From Paludibacterium sp. (lineage in GTDB: Bacteria; Pseudomonadota; Gammaproteobacteria; Burkholderiales; Chromobacteriaceae), in assembly GCF_019232825.1 (NCBI RefSeq), contig NZ_JAFAND010000058.1:1-64000 (forward strand): a DNA stretch of 64,000 bases. The letters run 5' to 3'. The position numbers and the translations under genes are program-made. Positions 19,629 to 28,668 of the stretch are shown here, piece after piece; the first letter of the stretch is position 1; each line of letters opens with the position of its first letter. The notes beneath the pieces were generated by a model. It searched no databases and was not told the origin of the DNA. It saw only the letters and a program-made list of their open reading frames with translations.

Positions 19629-19662
19629 CAGCGCGCGTAAAGCATGAAAAAATCGCGCCCGC

Positions 19663-20634
19663 TCAGCGGACGAGGCTACCGATACGGCTAGGCTGGGAGA
19701 AGTTCATCCAGATGAAGAACGCTTTGCCCACCACCAGACGATCGTCGACGAAGCCCCAGTAGCGGCCGTCCAAGCTATTGTCGCGGTTGTCGCCCATCAT
19801 GAAATACCTGCCGGTCGGCACTTTGCAGACGAAGCCGTTATCGTCGTAGCGGCATTGATCCCGATCGGGGAAGTCCATCACCTGCGACGGCACCAGCGTC
19901 GGCGCGTCCGGGATATTCAGCACCTCGACCTTCTTGGCGCCAAGATGCTCCTGGTAACGGTCGTTGTGAATCATCGCCACGCCCTGCTCCAGGTAATCGT
20001 AAGTGCCATCCTTGACGTCGGCGACGGGCTGGCCATTGATCGTCAGGCGCTTGTTGCGATACTCGATCACATCGCCGGGCAGGCCGATCACCCGCTTGAT
20101 GTAATTGATCTGGGGGTTCATCGGAAAGTTGAACACCATCACGTCGCCACGCTCGACCTGCCCCACCGGAATCAACACGTTATTGAGCACCGGCACGCGG
20201 ATACCGTAGATGAACTTGTTGACCAGGATAAAGTCGCCGACCACAAGCCCCGGGCGCATCGAGCTCGACGGGATGGTGAACGGCTCGACCAAAAAGGAAC
20301 GCAGCAGGAACACCACCAAGATCACCGGGAAAAAGCCCCGCGAATAATCGACGACCAGGCTCGCCTCGGCCTCGCGCTCGGCGCGCTTTTTCGCCAACAG
20401 CCACTTGTCGAGCGCGTAGACGGCGCCAGTGATCACCACAAACAGCAGCAGCACCGCGGTCAAGCTGATGTACTGGGATAGCACGCCGAAGACACCGATC
20501 ACCACGAACAGCGCGCCCCACTGCACGGAAGGCGGAAAGTCCTTGGCGCCCGGCTGTTTCTTGCCGCCGAATACGGTCAGCATCAGCCCGATGATCGCCA
20601 GTGCCACGAAAACCCAAAAATAATTGCCCGACAC
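19663..20634 (-). CDS. lepB: Signal peptidase I
   Basis: A 323-residue inner-membrane protease that removes signal peptides. It has N-terminal membrane segments (about residues 5-22 and 40-75) and a third hydrophobic stretch (GFFPVILVVFLLRSFLVEPF) just before the catalytic serine in IPSSSMRPGL. The catalytic lysine is in KRVIGLPGD, and GDNRDNSLDGRYWG is the conserved box E. The start is a GTG directly abutting the lepA stop codon (TAA then GTG, no gap), so translation is probably coupled. Confidence 0.96.
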   Translation of the reverse strand: MSGNYFWVFVALAIIGLMLTVFGGKKQPGAKDFPPSVQWGALFVVIGVFGVLSQYISLTAVLLLFVVITGAVYALDKWLLAKKRAEREAEASLVVDYSRGFFPVILVVFLLRSFLVEPFTIPSSSMRPGLVVGDFILVNKFIYGIRVPVLNNVLIPVGQVERGDVMVFNFPMNPQINYIKRVIGLPGDVIEYRNKRLTINGQPVADVKDGTYDYLEQGVAMIHNDRYQEHLGAKKVEVLNIPDAPTLVPSQVMDFPDRDQCRYDDNGFVCKVPTGRYFMMGDNRDNSLDGRYWGFVDDRLVVGKAFFIWMNFSQPSRIGSLVR

Positions 20635-22428
20635 TTATTTATCCCCTACTTGAAGAATGGCGAGGAATGCCGCCTGCGGAATTTCCACGTTGCCGACCTG
20701 CTTCATGCGCTTCTTGCCGGCCTTTTGCTTTTCCAACAGCTTTTTCTTACGGGTGATATCGCCGCCATAACATTTGGCCAGCACGTTCTTGCGCAGCGCC
20801 TTGACCGTTTCGCGCGCGATGATGTGGCTGCCGATGGCGGCCTGAATCGCGATATCGAACATCTGCCGCGGAATCAGTTCGCGCATCTTGGCGGCCAGCT
20901 CGCGGCCGCGGTAGATCGAGGTCGAACGGTGCACGATCAACGACAGCGCATCGACCTTTTCGCTATTGACCAGGATGTCCAGCTTGACGAGGTCGGCGGT
21001 CTGGAACTCCTTGAACTCGTAATCCAGCGAGGCATAGCCGCGGCTGGTCGACTTGAGCTTGTCGAAGAAGTCCATCACCACTTCATTCATCGGCATATCG
21101 TAGGTGAGCATCACCTGACGGCCCATATACTGCATATTGCGCTGTGCGCCGCGCTTCTGGTTGCACAGCGTCATCACCGAACCGACATAATCTTGCGGCA
21201 CAAGGATGGTGGAAGTAATGATGGGCTCGCGAATTTCGTCGATTTTCGACAAATCGGGCAGGCGCGACGGGTTTTCCACTTCGATGAGCTCGCCGTCTTT
21301 CATCAGCACCTGATAGACCACGGTCGGCGCCGTGGTGATCAGATCCATGTCGAACTCGCGCTCCAACCGTTCCTGCACGATTTCCAGATGCAACAACCCC
21401 AGGAAGCCGCAGCGGAAGCCGAAGCCCAGCGCCTGCGACACTTCCGGCTCGAACTGCAGCGAGGCGTCGTTGAGCTGCAACTTCTCCAATGCGTCTCGCA
21501 GCGCGTCGTAATCGTGGCTTTCCACCGGATACAGACCGGCGAACACCTGAGGTTTCACTTCCTTGAAGCCCGGCAGCGCCGCGTTCGCCTTGCGCGCCGC
21601 CAGCGTGATGGTGTCGCCGACCTTGGCCGACTTCAGTTCCTTGATACCGGCAATGACGAACCCCACCTCACCGGCGGACAACTGGTCTCGCTGCACCGAT
21701 TTGGGCGTAAATACGCCGACTTGCTCGCACAGATGCTCCGCGCCGGTAGCCATGAACTTGATCTTGTCCTTGGGCTGCAACGCGCCGTCGACGACGCGCA
21801 CCAGCATGACCACCCCGACGTAGTTGTCGAACCACGAATCGATGATCAGCGCCTTCAGCGGCGCCGCCGGATCGCCTTTGGGCGCCGGAATCTTGTTGAC
21901 CACCGTTTCCAGAATATCCTCGATACCGATGCCGGACTTGGCCGAAGCGCGCACCGCGTCGACCGCCTCGATGCCGATGATGTCCTCGATTTCCTGACTC
22001 ACGCGTTCGGGCTCCGCCGAGGGCAAGTCGATCTTATTGAGCACCGGCACCACTTCCACCCCCAGGTCGATGGCGGTGTAGCAATTGGCCACGGTCTGCG
22101 CTTCCACGCCCTGCGACGCGTCGACCACCAAGAGCGCGCCCTCGCAGGCCGATAGCGAGCGGCTGACTTCATAGGAGAAGTCGACGTGTCCCGGGGTATC
22201 GATCAGGTTCAGGTGGTAGACCTGGCCATCGCGTGCTTTGTATTGCAAGGCCGCGGTTTGCGCCTTGATGGTGATGCCGCGCTCCTTCTCGATGTCCATC
22301 GAGTCGAGCACCTGCGCGCTCATTTCGCGCGCGTCCAACCCGCCGCAATATTGAATGAAGCGGTCGGCGAGCGTGGACTTGCCGTGGTCAATGTGGGCAA
22401 TGATCGAGAAGTTGCGAATATGTTTCAT
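20635..22428 (-). CDS. lepA: Elongation factor 4 (LepA)
   Basis: A 597-residue translational GTPase. The N terminus [19 protein letters not shown] contains the P loop, [16 protein letters not shown] is G3 and NKIDLP is G4. The LepA-specific C-terminal domain ends in [20 protein letters not shown]. The ATG at 22428 fits the family; a longer frame to 22509 is not supported. LepA assists ribosome function and biogenesis under stress. It is the first gene of the lepA-to-nagZ unit, since the terminator at 22476-22521 lies just upstream. Confidence 0.97.
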   Translation of the reverse strand: MKHIRNFSIIAHIDHGKSTLADRFIQYCGGLDAREMSAQVLDSMDIEKERGITIKAQTAALQYKARDGQVYHLNLIDTPGHVDFSYEVSRSLSACEGALLVVDASQGVEAQTVANCYTAIDLGVEVVPVLNKIDLPSAEPERVSQEIEDIIGIEAVDAVRASAKSGIGIEDILETVVNKIPAPKGDPAAPLKALIIDSWFDNYVGVVMLVRVVDGALQPKDKIKFMATGAEHLCEQVGVFTPKSVQRDQLSAGEVGFVIAGIKELKSAKVGDTITLAARKANAALPGFKEVKPQVFAGLYPVESHDYDALRDALEKLQLNDASLQFEPEVSQALGFGFRCGFLGLLHLEIVQERLEREFDMDLITTAPTVVYQVLMKDGELIEVENPSRLPDLSKIDEIREPIITSTILVPQDYVGSVMTLCNQKRGAQRNMQYMGRQVMLTYDMPMNEVVMDFFDKLKSTSRGYASLDYEFKEFQTADLVKLDILVNSEKVDALSLIVHRSTSIYRGRELAAKMRELIPRQMFDIAIQAAIGSHIIARETVKALRKNVLAKCYGGDITRKKKLLEKQKAGKKRMKQVGNVEIPQAAFLAILQVGDK

Positions 22429-22475
22429 CGGAATCCGGGAAAAATAAGAGCAGGTTCCGCCTGCCCTCGACAGCC

Positions 22476-22521
22476 AAAAACGGCACGCGGCCGGGACGAG
22501 CCCGGCCACTGAGGCGTGCCG
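22476..22521 (-). terminator. Branched intrinsic terminator between the mucD and lepA units
   Basis: An outer 8-bp stem (CGGCACGC with GCGTGCCG) encloses an inner 7-bp stem (GGCCGGG with CCCGGCC). On the minus strand the structure is followed by five T. It separates the rpoE-to-glutaredoxin unit from lepA. Confidence 0.8.
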
Positions 22522-22546
22522 CTAAATAATTACACTGGCGCGGATT

Positions 22547-22786
22547 TTAGCTGATTTCCCGCAGATGTGCAGCCAAACGCTCGGTGTCGAGGTGGTAATG
22601 ACAGATTTCGGTCTCGCCCATCATCAACACCGGCACCAGTTCATCGAAGCGTTCGGTCAGCGCCGGATCGTCGTCGACGTCGCGGATTTCCAGCTCGAAA
22701 CCATAGCGCTCTCGCCACGGCGCGAGTTCGGCCAGCATGCGGTGGCACAAGCTGCAGTATTCGCGGAAATAAAGGGTCAGCGTCAT
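22547..22786 (-). CDS. Glutaredoxin-like protein
   Basis: A 79-residue thioredoxin-fold protein of the short glutaredoxin-like family, with the active site near the N terminus in YCSLC (C-x2-C). The cis-proline region reads ELVPVLMMGETEI. The ATG at 22786 overlaps the mucD stop (ATGA). Small proteins of this type lie next to mucD in many Betaproteobacteria; a redox role in the cytoplasm is inferred, and the partner is unknown. Confidence 0.85.
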   Translation of the reverse strand: MTLTLYFREYCSLCHRMLAELAPWRERYGFELEIRDVDDDPALTERFDELVPVLMMGETEICHYHLDTERLAAHLREIS

Positions 22787-24189
22787 TCGCCGCGCTCCAG
22801 CGCGATGGCGATAAACATCAGATTGCCCTGCCGCATCACCTGCAGCGCCAGACTGCCCTTGCCGCCTTGGATGGCGGACTCCAGCTGTTTCACCGACGTC
22901 AGCGGTTCGCCGGCGATGCCGACGATCACGTCGCCCGGGGCCAGCCCGGCGCGCGCGCTGCCGGCGCTGACCGCGCGCACCAGCACGCCGAAGGTGATAC
23001 CCAGCTGCTGCCGCTGCTGCGGCGTGAGCGGACTCACCACCAAGCCGATTTGGCTGAGGTTACGATCGGTGCTGCTCGGGGGCGACGAAGGGTCGGACGA
23101 TTCGCTGTCGGCCGGCGTTTCCTTGAACTCGTCGCTTACCAGCGCCACTTGATGCGATGCCTTGTCGCGCCATATCTGCAGATTGAATCGCGTCCCCGGC
23201 TTGGCCATGCCGATCACGCGTTGCAGGTCGCCGCTATTGCCCACCGGCTGCTGGTTGACCGCGGTGATGATGTCGCCCACGCGCAGACCGCCGCGCGCCG
23301 CCGGGCCCTTGGGGTCAACCTGCACCACCAGCACGCCGTCAGGACGGGCGAGACCGAAGGAATCCGCCAGTTCCTTGGTAAGCGGCTGCAAGGTCACACC
23401 GATACGGCCGCGCGCGACCTTGCCATGCGCCTTCAACTGATCGGCCACTTCCAACGCCACATCGATCGGGATCGCGAGCGAGATACCCATGAAACCACCG
23501 GAGCGGCTGAGGATCTGCGAGTTGATCCCCACCACTTCGCCATTCATATTGAACAGCGGGCCGCCGGAATTACCGGGGTTGACCGCCGCGTCGGTTTGAA
23601 TGAACGGCACGTAGCTATCATCGGGCAATTGACGCCCCAGCGCCGACACGATCCCCGACGTCACGCTATTGTCGAGGCCGAAAGGCGAGCCGATGGCCAG
23701 CACCCATTGTCCGACCTGCAGGCTAGACGACTTGCCGAGCTTGACCAACGGCAAGTTGGCGCCCTCGATTTTCAACAACGCCACGTCGGTGCGTTCGTCG
23801 GAGCCGATGAGGCGCGCCTTGAATTCCCGCTTATCAGTCAGCGTCACGGTAATCTTTTCCGCCTTGGCCACAACGTGCGCATTGGTCAACACATAACCGT
23901 CGGCGGAAATGATAAAGCCGGAACCCAGCGACCCGACCTCGCGCTCGCGCATTTGCGGCGGCGCGAAGCGGCGGAAAAATTCGAAGAAAGGGTCGTTGCC
24001 GAAAGCATCCGGCAAGCCGTTGGCCGCCTGACGTTCGATGCGCGACGTGCTGACGTTGACCACGGCCGGCCCCTCGGCCGCGACGATACGGGTAAAGTCC
24101 GGCAGGCCGGTCACGTCAGCCGCCGACGAGACGCCACAGAAGAATGAGGTTGCCAACGCGGCAATGGCCATCCAACGCTTCAATGACAT
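22783..24189 (-). CDS. mucD: Periplasmic serine protease MucD/DegP type
   Basis: A 468-residue HtrA-family protease and chaperone. The start is ATG 24189, with GGAGG six to ten bases upstream. A signal peptide (MSLKRWMAIAALATSFFCGVSSA) is followed by the trypsin-like domain with catalytic His in TNAHVV, Asp in DVALLKI and Ser in GNSGGP. Two PDZ domains complete it (about 265-355 and 385-465). It degrades misfolded envelope proteins and in Pseudomonas-type systems damps sigma-E (AlgU) activity. It follows rseB by about 70 bases and is coupled to the glutaredoxin gene. Confidence 0.95.
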   Translation of the reverse strand: MSLKRWMAIAALATSFFCGVSSAADVTGLPDFTRIVAAEGPAVVNVSTSRIERQAANGLPDAFGNDPFFEFFRRFAPPQMREREVGSLGSGFIISADGYVLTNAHVVAKAEKITVTLTDKREFKARLIGSDERTDVALLKIEGANLPLVKLGKSSSLQVGQWVLAIGSPFGLDNSVTSGIVSALGRQLPDDSYVPFIQTDAAVNPGNSGGPLFNMNGEVVGINSQILSRSGGFMGISLAIPIDVALEVADQLKAHGKVARGRIGVTLQPLTKELADSFGLARPDGVLVVQVDPKGPAARGGLRVGDIITAVNQQPVGNSGDLQRVIGMAKPGTRFNLQIWRDKASHQVALVSDEFKETPADSESSDPSSPPSSTDRNLSQIGLVVSPLTPQQRQQLGITFGVLVRAVSAGSARAGLAPGDVIVGIAGEPLTSVKQLESAIQGGKGSLALQVMRQGNLMFIAIALERGE

Positions 24190-24262
24190 GCTTTCCCTCC
24201 AACACGGAAAAACGAACTCACAATAAGGGCGCGCCATTGGCGCGCCCAGCCTCAAACGGACA

Positions 24263-25240
24263 TCAAGGACGGGGAACGATGTGCAGACCGCGCACCAGCG
24301 CGGCGAGCGTCGGCTCCGGCATATCCCCCACCAGCGTCAGCATCTGATCGCCCTGGCTGTTGGTCGCCATATTGATGGCGCCATGCAGGTTCACGCTCTG
24401 CACCCGGCGCAGCGCCGAGGGCATGTCCTGCGGGATCGGCTCGACGAACAGCGACAGCATCACCAGTCCATCGGAGTACACCATGTGGCGCACGAGTTGG
24501 GTGCTATTGCCGCCCGGCAGGGTCCGTTGTATCGAACGAATCATTTTGAACCCCGACGGCAGACCGGCGACGTCGGTATGGCTGGCGGCCCCGTCGGCGG
24601 ACTGCGGCGGTTGCGCGGGTCCGCGCAATTGATTGCTCAGCTTGTATTGCGGCTTAAGCTGACTTTTGTCGCGCGATGGCGTCAGGTCGATTTGGGTAAA
24701 GGTGTATTGCTCGATGACGTCGCCGTTGCGCGGCGAGAGCGTCATCATCTTCAACGGCAACGAGGTGGATTGATCCGCGCAAATCCGTTCGGTGTAGCGT
24801 TGCTGATCGCGGGCGCGTACCTCGATCCAGTTGCAGTCCCGCTGCGCGACCCGGTCCGGGCCGAGCTTGCGCAGGGTATACGACTGGGAGATATCCGCCA
24901 CATCATCGGACATCAACGCCGGAAATAAGCGCATGGCGCTGATCTTGGCCGCCAAAAGCGAACGCTTGTCCGGCGCGAAACAGGTCAGCGCCTCGCCGTT
25001 GCGCACGATTTCCCGCGGCGGGCCATCGAGCGCCACGCGGCGCTCCTGCACCGACCCGGGGCCGCCAAGACGCACGATATGGAAGGTTTCCAGCGTGTCT
25101 TTCATTTGATGCAGATAGGTACCGCTCATCGGCTGCTGGCGTCCCGCATCCGTCACCCGTTGAAACAACGACCAGTCGTCGTCGGCCAACGCCGCCAACG
25201 GCAAAGCCAACAGAGTCAATCCCAGCGCAATCTTCCTCAT
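24263..25240 (-). CDS. rseB: Sigma-E regulatory protein RseB/MucB
   Basis: A 325-residue periplasmic protein that binds RseA, protects it from proteolysis and senses misassembled lipoproteins or lipopolysaccharide. The start is ATG 25240, overlapping the rseA stop by one base (TGATG). Signal peptide MRKIALGLTLLALPLAALA. The mature part matches the two-domain MucB/RseB layout, with motifs such as GTYLHQMKDTLETFHIVR near the N terminus and a C-terminal domain ending near GLHIVPRP. Third gene of the rpoE unit. Confidence 0.93.
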   Translation of the reverse strand: MRKIALGLTLLALPLAALADDDWSLFQRVTDAGRQQPMSGTYLHQMKDTLETFHIVRLGGPGSVQERRVALDGPPREIVRNGEALTCFAPDKRSLLAAKISAMRLFPALMSDDVADISQSYTLRKLGPDRVAQRDCNWIEVRARDQQRYTERICADQSTSLPLKMMTLSPRNGDVIEQYTFTQIDLTPSRDKSQLKPQYKLSNQLRGPAQPPQSADGAASHTDVAGLPSGFKMIRSIQRTLPGGNSTQLVRHMVYSDGLVMLSLFVEPIPQDMPSALRRVQSVNLHGAINMATNSQGDQMLTLVGDMPEPTLAALVRGLHIVPRP

Positions 25241-25719
25241 CAGTGCGCAGCCCTCCGGCTGTACGACACTTGCACCAGGCCTTGATCCGCCGTCAGCTCC
25301 TGATGCGCCAGAAAATAGGCATCGGCGTTGCTGCTGGAGACCGGCAACAGCGCCACCTGCTGCTGAGCCTGGGCATTGACCGCCACCGCGGTATGCGCAG
25401 GACGCGCCAGCTGCTGCCAAGCCACGACGGCGGCGAAGCTCACACTGGCGGCCAAGGCCGCGGCGCCCGCCATGCGCACGCGCTGGGCGCCATGCCAGCG
25501 GCGCGGCGCCAGCACGGTGGGCTCCTCCTTGAGCCGCGCCGATACGCGGCCGCGCACGTCGATGCTGACGTGCGCGTTGGCGCGCATGGCATCGCCGATC
25601 AAGTGGTAGTCATTCCAGGCCTGCTTCAGGGAGGCGTCAGCCTCGATGGCGGTCATCACTTGCGCGGCGGCGTTTTCGCCAAGCTCGCTGTCCATCAGTT
25701 CGGAAATGCTCTGTCTCAT
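25240..25719 (-). CDS. rseA: Anti-sigma-E factor RseA/MucA
   Basis: A 159-residue inner-membrane anti-sigma factor. The cytoplasmic N terminus (MRQSISELMDSELGENAA) is the sigma-E-binding domain, a membrane segment lies at about 82-101, and the periplasmic tail contains NADAYFLAHQEL, typical of the RseA C-terminal domain. The start is ATG 25719, with a GAGGTGG ribosome binding site. It begins 13 bases after the rpoE stop, so anti-sigma and sigma factor are made together. Confidence 0.93.
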   Translation of the reverse strand: MRQSISELMDSELGENAAAQVMTAIEADASLKQAWNDYHLIGDAMRANAHVSIDVRGRVSARLKEEPTVLAPRRWHGAQRVRMAGAAALAASVSFAAVVAWQQLARPAHTAVAVNAQAQQQVALLPVSSSNADAYFLAHQELTADQGLVQVSYSRRAAH

Positions 25720-25732
25720 CTCTACCACCTCT

Positions 25733-26332
25733 CTACCACCTTTTGTTTTTGGCCGTATCCAGCAGCGGCCGCAACTCGGTCGCGATCGCCTCGCGCGCAC
25801 GGAAAATCCGCGAACGTACTGTGCCAATCGGACAGTCCATCACCTTTGCGATTTCGTCGTAAGACAACCCGTCCATTTCTCGCAAGGAAATGGCCGTCCG
25901 CAATTCTTCGGGCAGACGCTCCACCGCCGCGTTCACGGTGGCGATAATCTGCTTGTTCATCAACGCCGATTCGGGCGTGTTCAGGTCCGGCAACTGCGCG
26001 GCCAGGTCGAAGCTCTCGCCGTCTTCATCCTCGAAGTCGGCGTGCACAACCGGGCGGCGAGCGCTGGCGCTGAGAAAATTCTTAGCCGTATTGATGCCGA
26101 TGCGATAAAGCCAAGTGTAGAACGCGCTCTCCCCGCGGAAGGCGGGCAGCGAACGGTACGCCTTGACAAAGGCCTCCTGGGTCACGTCCTCGATGTCGGC
26201 GCTATCGCGTAGAAAGCGTGACAAGAGACGGGCCAGGCGCCGTTGATATTTCGCAACCAGCAGATCAAAGGCTCTTTTTTCCCCTTTTTGAGCACGTGCC
26301 ACCAGCTGTTGATCGATATCACGATCACTCAT
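25733..26332 (-). CDS. rpoE: Envelope-stress sigma factor sigma-E (RpoE/AlgU)
   Basis: A 199-residue ECF sigma factor. Region 2 includes FLRDSADIEDVTQEAFVKAYR and the -10-recognising FRGESAFYTWLYRIGINTAKNFL; region 4 includes LPEELRTAISLREMDGLSYDEIA and a helix-turn-helix IGTVRSRIFRAREA. The promoter before it matches the sigma-E consensus, so it is expected to be self-activated. It heads the unit rpoE-rseA-rseB-mucD-glutaredoxin. Targets would be envelope protein folding and lipopolysaccharide functions. Confidence 0.97.
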   Translation of the reverse strand: MSDRDIDQQLVARAQKGEKRAFDLLVAKYQRRLARLLSRFLRDSADIEDVTQEAFVKAYRSLPAFRGESAFYTWLYRIGINTAKNFLSASARRPVVHADFEDEDGESFDLAAQLPDLNTPESALMNKQIIATVNAAVERLPEELRTAISLREMDGLSYDEIAKVMDCPIGTVRSRIFRAREAIATELRPLLDTAKNKRW

Positions 26333-26397
26333 TCGTTTTTAATGCTCCCTGAATAGCCCACGGGATTTTCTTTCTAAATTTGCGTAGCGGGCTGTAG

Positions 26398-26426
26398 CTA
26401 GACCACTACGCCTGTTGGGAAGTTCC
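26398..26426 (-). promoter_or_regulatory. Sigma-E-dependent promoter of rpoE
   Basis: On the minus strand, GGAACTT (26426-26420) and GGTCTAG (26404-26398) are separated by 15 bases, close to the E. coli sigma-E consensus GGAACTT-N15-GTCTAA. A 13-base palindrome (TGGGAAGTTCCCA) overlaps the -35. It supports autoregulation of rpoE. Confidence 0.75.
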
Positions 26427-26596
26427 CAGAGTCGGGAAGGGAAAGTGAGAACCTTAGCAGAGCCGCTCACAAAGGTGAATGGCGCATGGCGTTGCTTCTC
26501 ATTATACCAAGCACTTGCTAGAATGACATTTGACTGAGATGATCGATTAAATCAACGGTCCCCCTTCCCTCAATTTCTTACGTCATGGAGCCGCGC

Positions 26597-27478
26597 ATGA
26601 GCACCCCTGGATTACGTTTCCGCCAAGCCATTGAAGAGGAGCGTCCGCTGCAAGTCGTCGGCGCCGTCAACGCCTACGCCGCGCTCCTGGCCGAACACAG
26701 CGGCTTCAAGGCGCTGTATCTGTCCGGCGGCGGCGTGGCCGCCTGCTCCTGCGGCATCCCCGATCTCGGCATCACCACGCTGGAAGACGTGCTCATCGAC
26801 GTGCGGCGCATCACCGATGCGAGTCCGCTGCCGCTCTTGGTCGACATCGACACCGGCTGGGGCGGCGCCTTCAATATCGCCCGCGCGGTCAAAAGCCTGG
26901 AAAAAGCCGGCGCGGCAGCCGTGCACATCGAGGACCAGGTGCAGCAAAAGCGCTGCGGCCATCGCCCCAACAAAGCCATCGTCAGCCAGGACGAAATGGT
27001 CGACCGCGTCCGCGCCGCCGTGGACGCACGCCAAAACAACGATTTCGTGATCATGGCGCGCACCGACGCGCTGGCGGTCGAGGGCCTCGATGCAGCCCTG
27101 GCGCGCGCCGTCGCCTGCGTCGAGGCCGGCGCCGACATGATCTTCCCGGAAGCGATGACCGATCTGGCCATGTACCGCCGCTTCGCCGAGGCGACCGGCG
27201 TGCCGATCCTGGCCAATATTACTGAATTCGGCGCCACCGATCTTTATGACACGGCGACATTGCGCGATGCCGGCGTGGGCTTGGTCCTCTACCCGCTGTC
27301 GGCTTTCCGCGCCATGAGCCAGGCGGCGCTCAACGTCTATCAAACCATCCGCCGCGACGGCAGCCAGCGCGACGTGCTCGCGACGATGCAAACCCGCGCG
27401 GAGCTATACCAACATCTGGGTTATCACGACTACGAACAAAAACTGGACGCGCTGTTCGCGCAAAGCCAGGGCCAATAA
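26597..27478 (+). CDS. prpB: 2-methylisocitrate lyase
   Basis: Splits 2-methylisocitrate into pyruvate and succinate, the last step of the methylcitrate cycle for propionyl-CoA. 293 residues of the isocitrate lyase/PEP mutase family; the diagnostic KRCGH loop follows EDQVQQ, and [11 protein letters not shown] holds metal-binding aspartates. The ATG at 26597 is preferred because GGAG lies six bases upstream; an ATG four codons earlier (26585) is possible. First gene of prpBCD and divergent from rpoE. No prpR regulator is in the window. Confidence 0.95.
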   Translation: MSTPGLRFRQAIEEERPLQVVGAVNAYAALLAEHSGFKALYLSGGGVAACSCGIPDLGITTLEDVLIDVRRITDASPLPLLVDIDTGWGGAFNIARAVKSLEKAGAAAVHIEDQVQQKRCGHRPNKAIVSQDEMVDRVRAAVDARQNNDFVIMARTDALAVEGLDAALARAVACVEAGADMIFPEAMTDLAMYRRFAEATGVPILANITEFGATDLYDTATLRDAGVGLVLYPLSAFRAMSQAALNVYQTIRRDGSQRDVLATMQTRAELYQHLGYHDYEQKLDALFAQSQGQ

Positions 27479-27506
27479 ACAGACGCCTGCACTGAAGGAG
27501 AAATCG

Positions 27507-28655
27507 ATGCAAGAAGCCGTACTGGCTGGAAAACCGAAAAAATCCGTCGCGCTCTCGGGCGTCGCCGCCGGCAACACCGCTCTGTGCACGGTAGGCCGCA
27601 GCGGCAACGACCTGCACTATCGCGGTTACGATATTCTGGATCTCGCCGGGCAGAGCGAGTTCGAGGAAGTGGCTTATCTGCTGGTGCACGGCAGCCTGCC
27701 CGACCGCGTCGCGCTTGCCGCCTACAAGACCCGTCTGCAAAGACTGCGCGGGCTGCCCGCCGCCGTGCGCGGCGTCCTGGAGGGCCTGCCCGCCGCGACC
27801 CACCCGATGGACGTGATGCGCACCGCCGTTTCGGCGCTGGGGTGCATGCTGCCGGAAAAGGACGATCATGGCGAAGCCGGCGCGCGCGACATCGCCGACC
27901 GCCTGCTGGCGAGCCTCGGCTCGATGCTGCTCTACTGGTATCACTTTAGCCACAGCGGCCGCCGCATCGACACCGAAACCGACGACGACACCATCGGCGG
28001 CCATTTTCTGCACTTGCTGCACGGCAAGACGCCGGCGACGGAACACGTCCGCGCCATGCACACCTCGCTCAATCTATATGCCGAGCACGAATTCAACGCC
28101 TCGACCTTTACCGCGCGCGTCATCGCCGGCACAGGCTCCGACATGTACTCGGCCATCGCCGGCGCCATCGGCGCCTTGCGCGGCCCCAAACACGGCGGCG
28201 CCAACGAAGTGGCCTACGAAATCCAAAGCCGCTACGCCGACGCGACCCAAGCGGAGGCCGACATTCTGCAGCGCCTCGCCGCCAAGGAGGTGATCATCGG
28301 CTTCGGCCATCCGGTCTACACCGAGTCGGACCCGCGCAATCAGGTGATCAAGCGCGTGGCGCGCGACCTATCCGAGCAAAGCGGCAATATGCGCCTCTTC
28401 GACATCGCCGAACGCATCGAGACGGTGATGTGGTCGGCCCGGCACATGTTCCCCAATCTCGACTGGTTCTCGGCCGTCAGCTACCACCAGATGGGCGTGC
28501 CCACCGCGCTGTTCACGCCGCTGTTCGTCATCGCCCGCACCAGCGGCTGGAGCGCGCACGTCATCGAACAGCGCCAGGACGGCAAGATCATCCGCCCGTC
28601 CGCCAACTACATCGGGCCGGAGGAGCAAACCTTCGTTCCGCTCAAGGATCGCTAG
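27507..28655 (+). CDS. prpC: 2-methylcitrate synthase
   Basis: Condenses propionyl-CoA with oxaloacetate. 382 residues of the citrate synthase superfamily in the short PrpC form. Active-site regions are [16 protein letters not shown] (histidine), GPKHGGANE and [13 protein letters not shown], with the catalytic aspartate expected in the NLDWFSAV segment. Start ATG 27507, with AAGGAG seven bases upstream, 28 bases after prpB. Confidence 0.96.
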   Translation: MQEAVLAGKPKKSVALSGVAAGNTALCTVGRSGNDLHYRGYDILDLAGQSEFEEVAYLLVHGSLPDRVALAAYKTRLQRLRGLPAAVRGVLEGLPAATHPMDVMRTAVSALGCMLPEKDDHGEAGARDIADRLLASLGSMLLYWYHFSHSGRRIDTETDDDTIGGHFLHLLHGKTPATEHVRAMHTSLNLYAEHEFNASTFTARVIAGTGSDMYSAIAGAIGALRGPKHGGANEVAYEIQSRYADATQAEADILQRLAAKEVIIGFGHPVYTESDPRNQVIKRVARDLSEQSGNMRLFDIAERIETVMWSARHMFPNLDWFSAVSYHQMGVPTALFTPLFVIARTSGWSAHVIEQRQDGKIIRPSANYIGPEEQTFVPLKDR

Positions 28656-28668
28656 CCAAGGAAACCCC

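Noticed and set aside
20650-22155. 501-codon plus-strand open frame
   Set aside because: Antisense to lepA, whose identity is certain.
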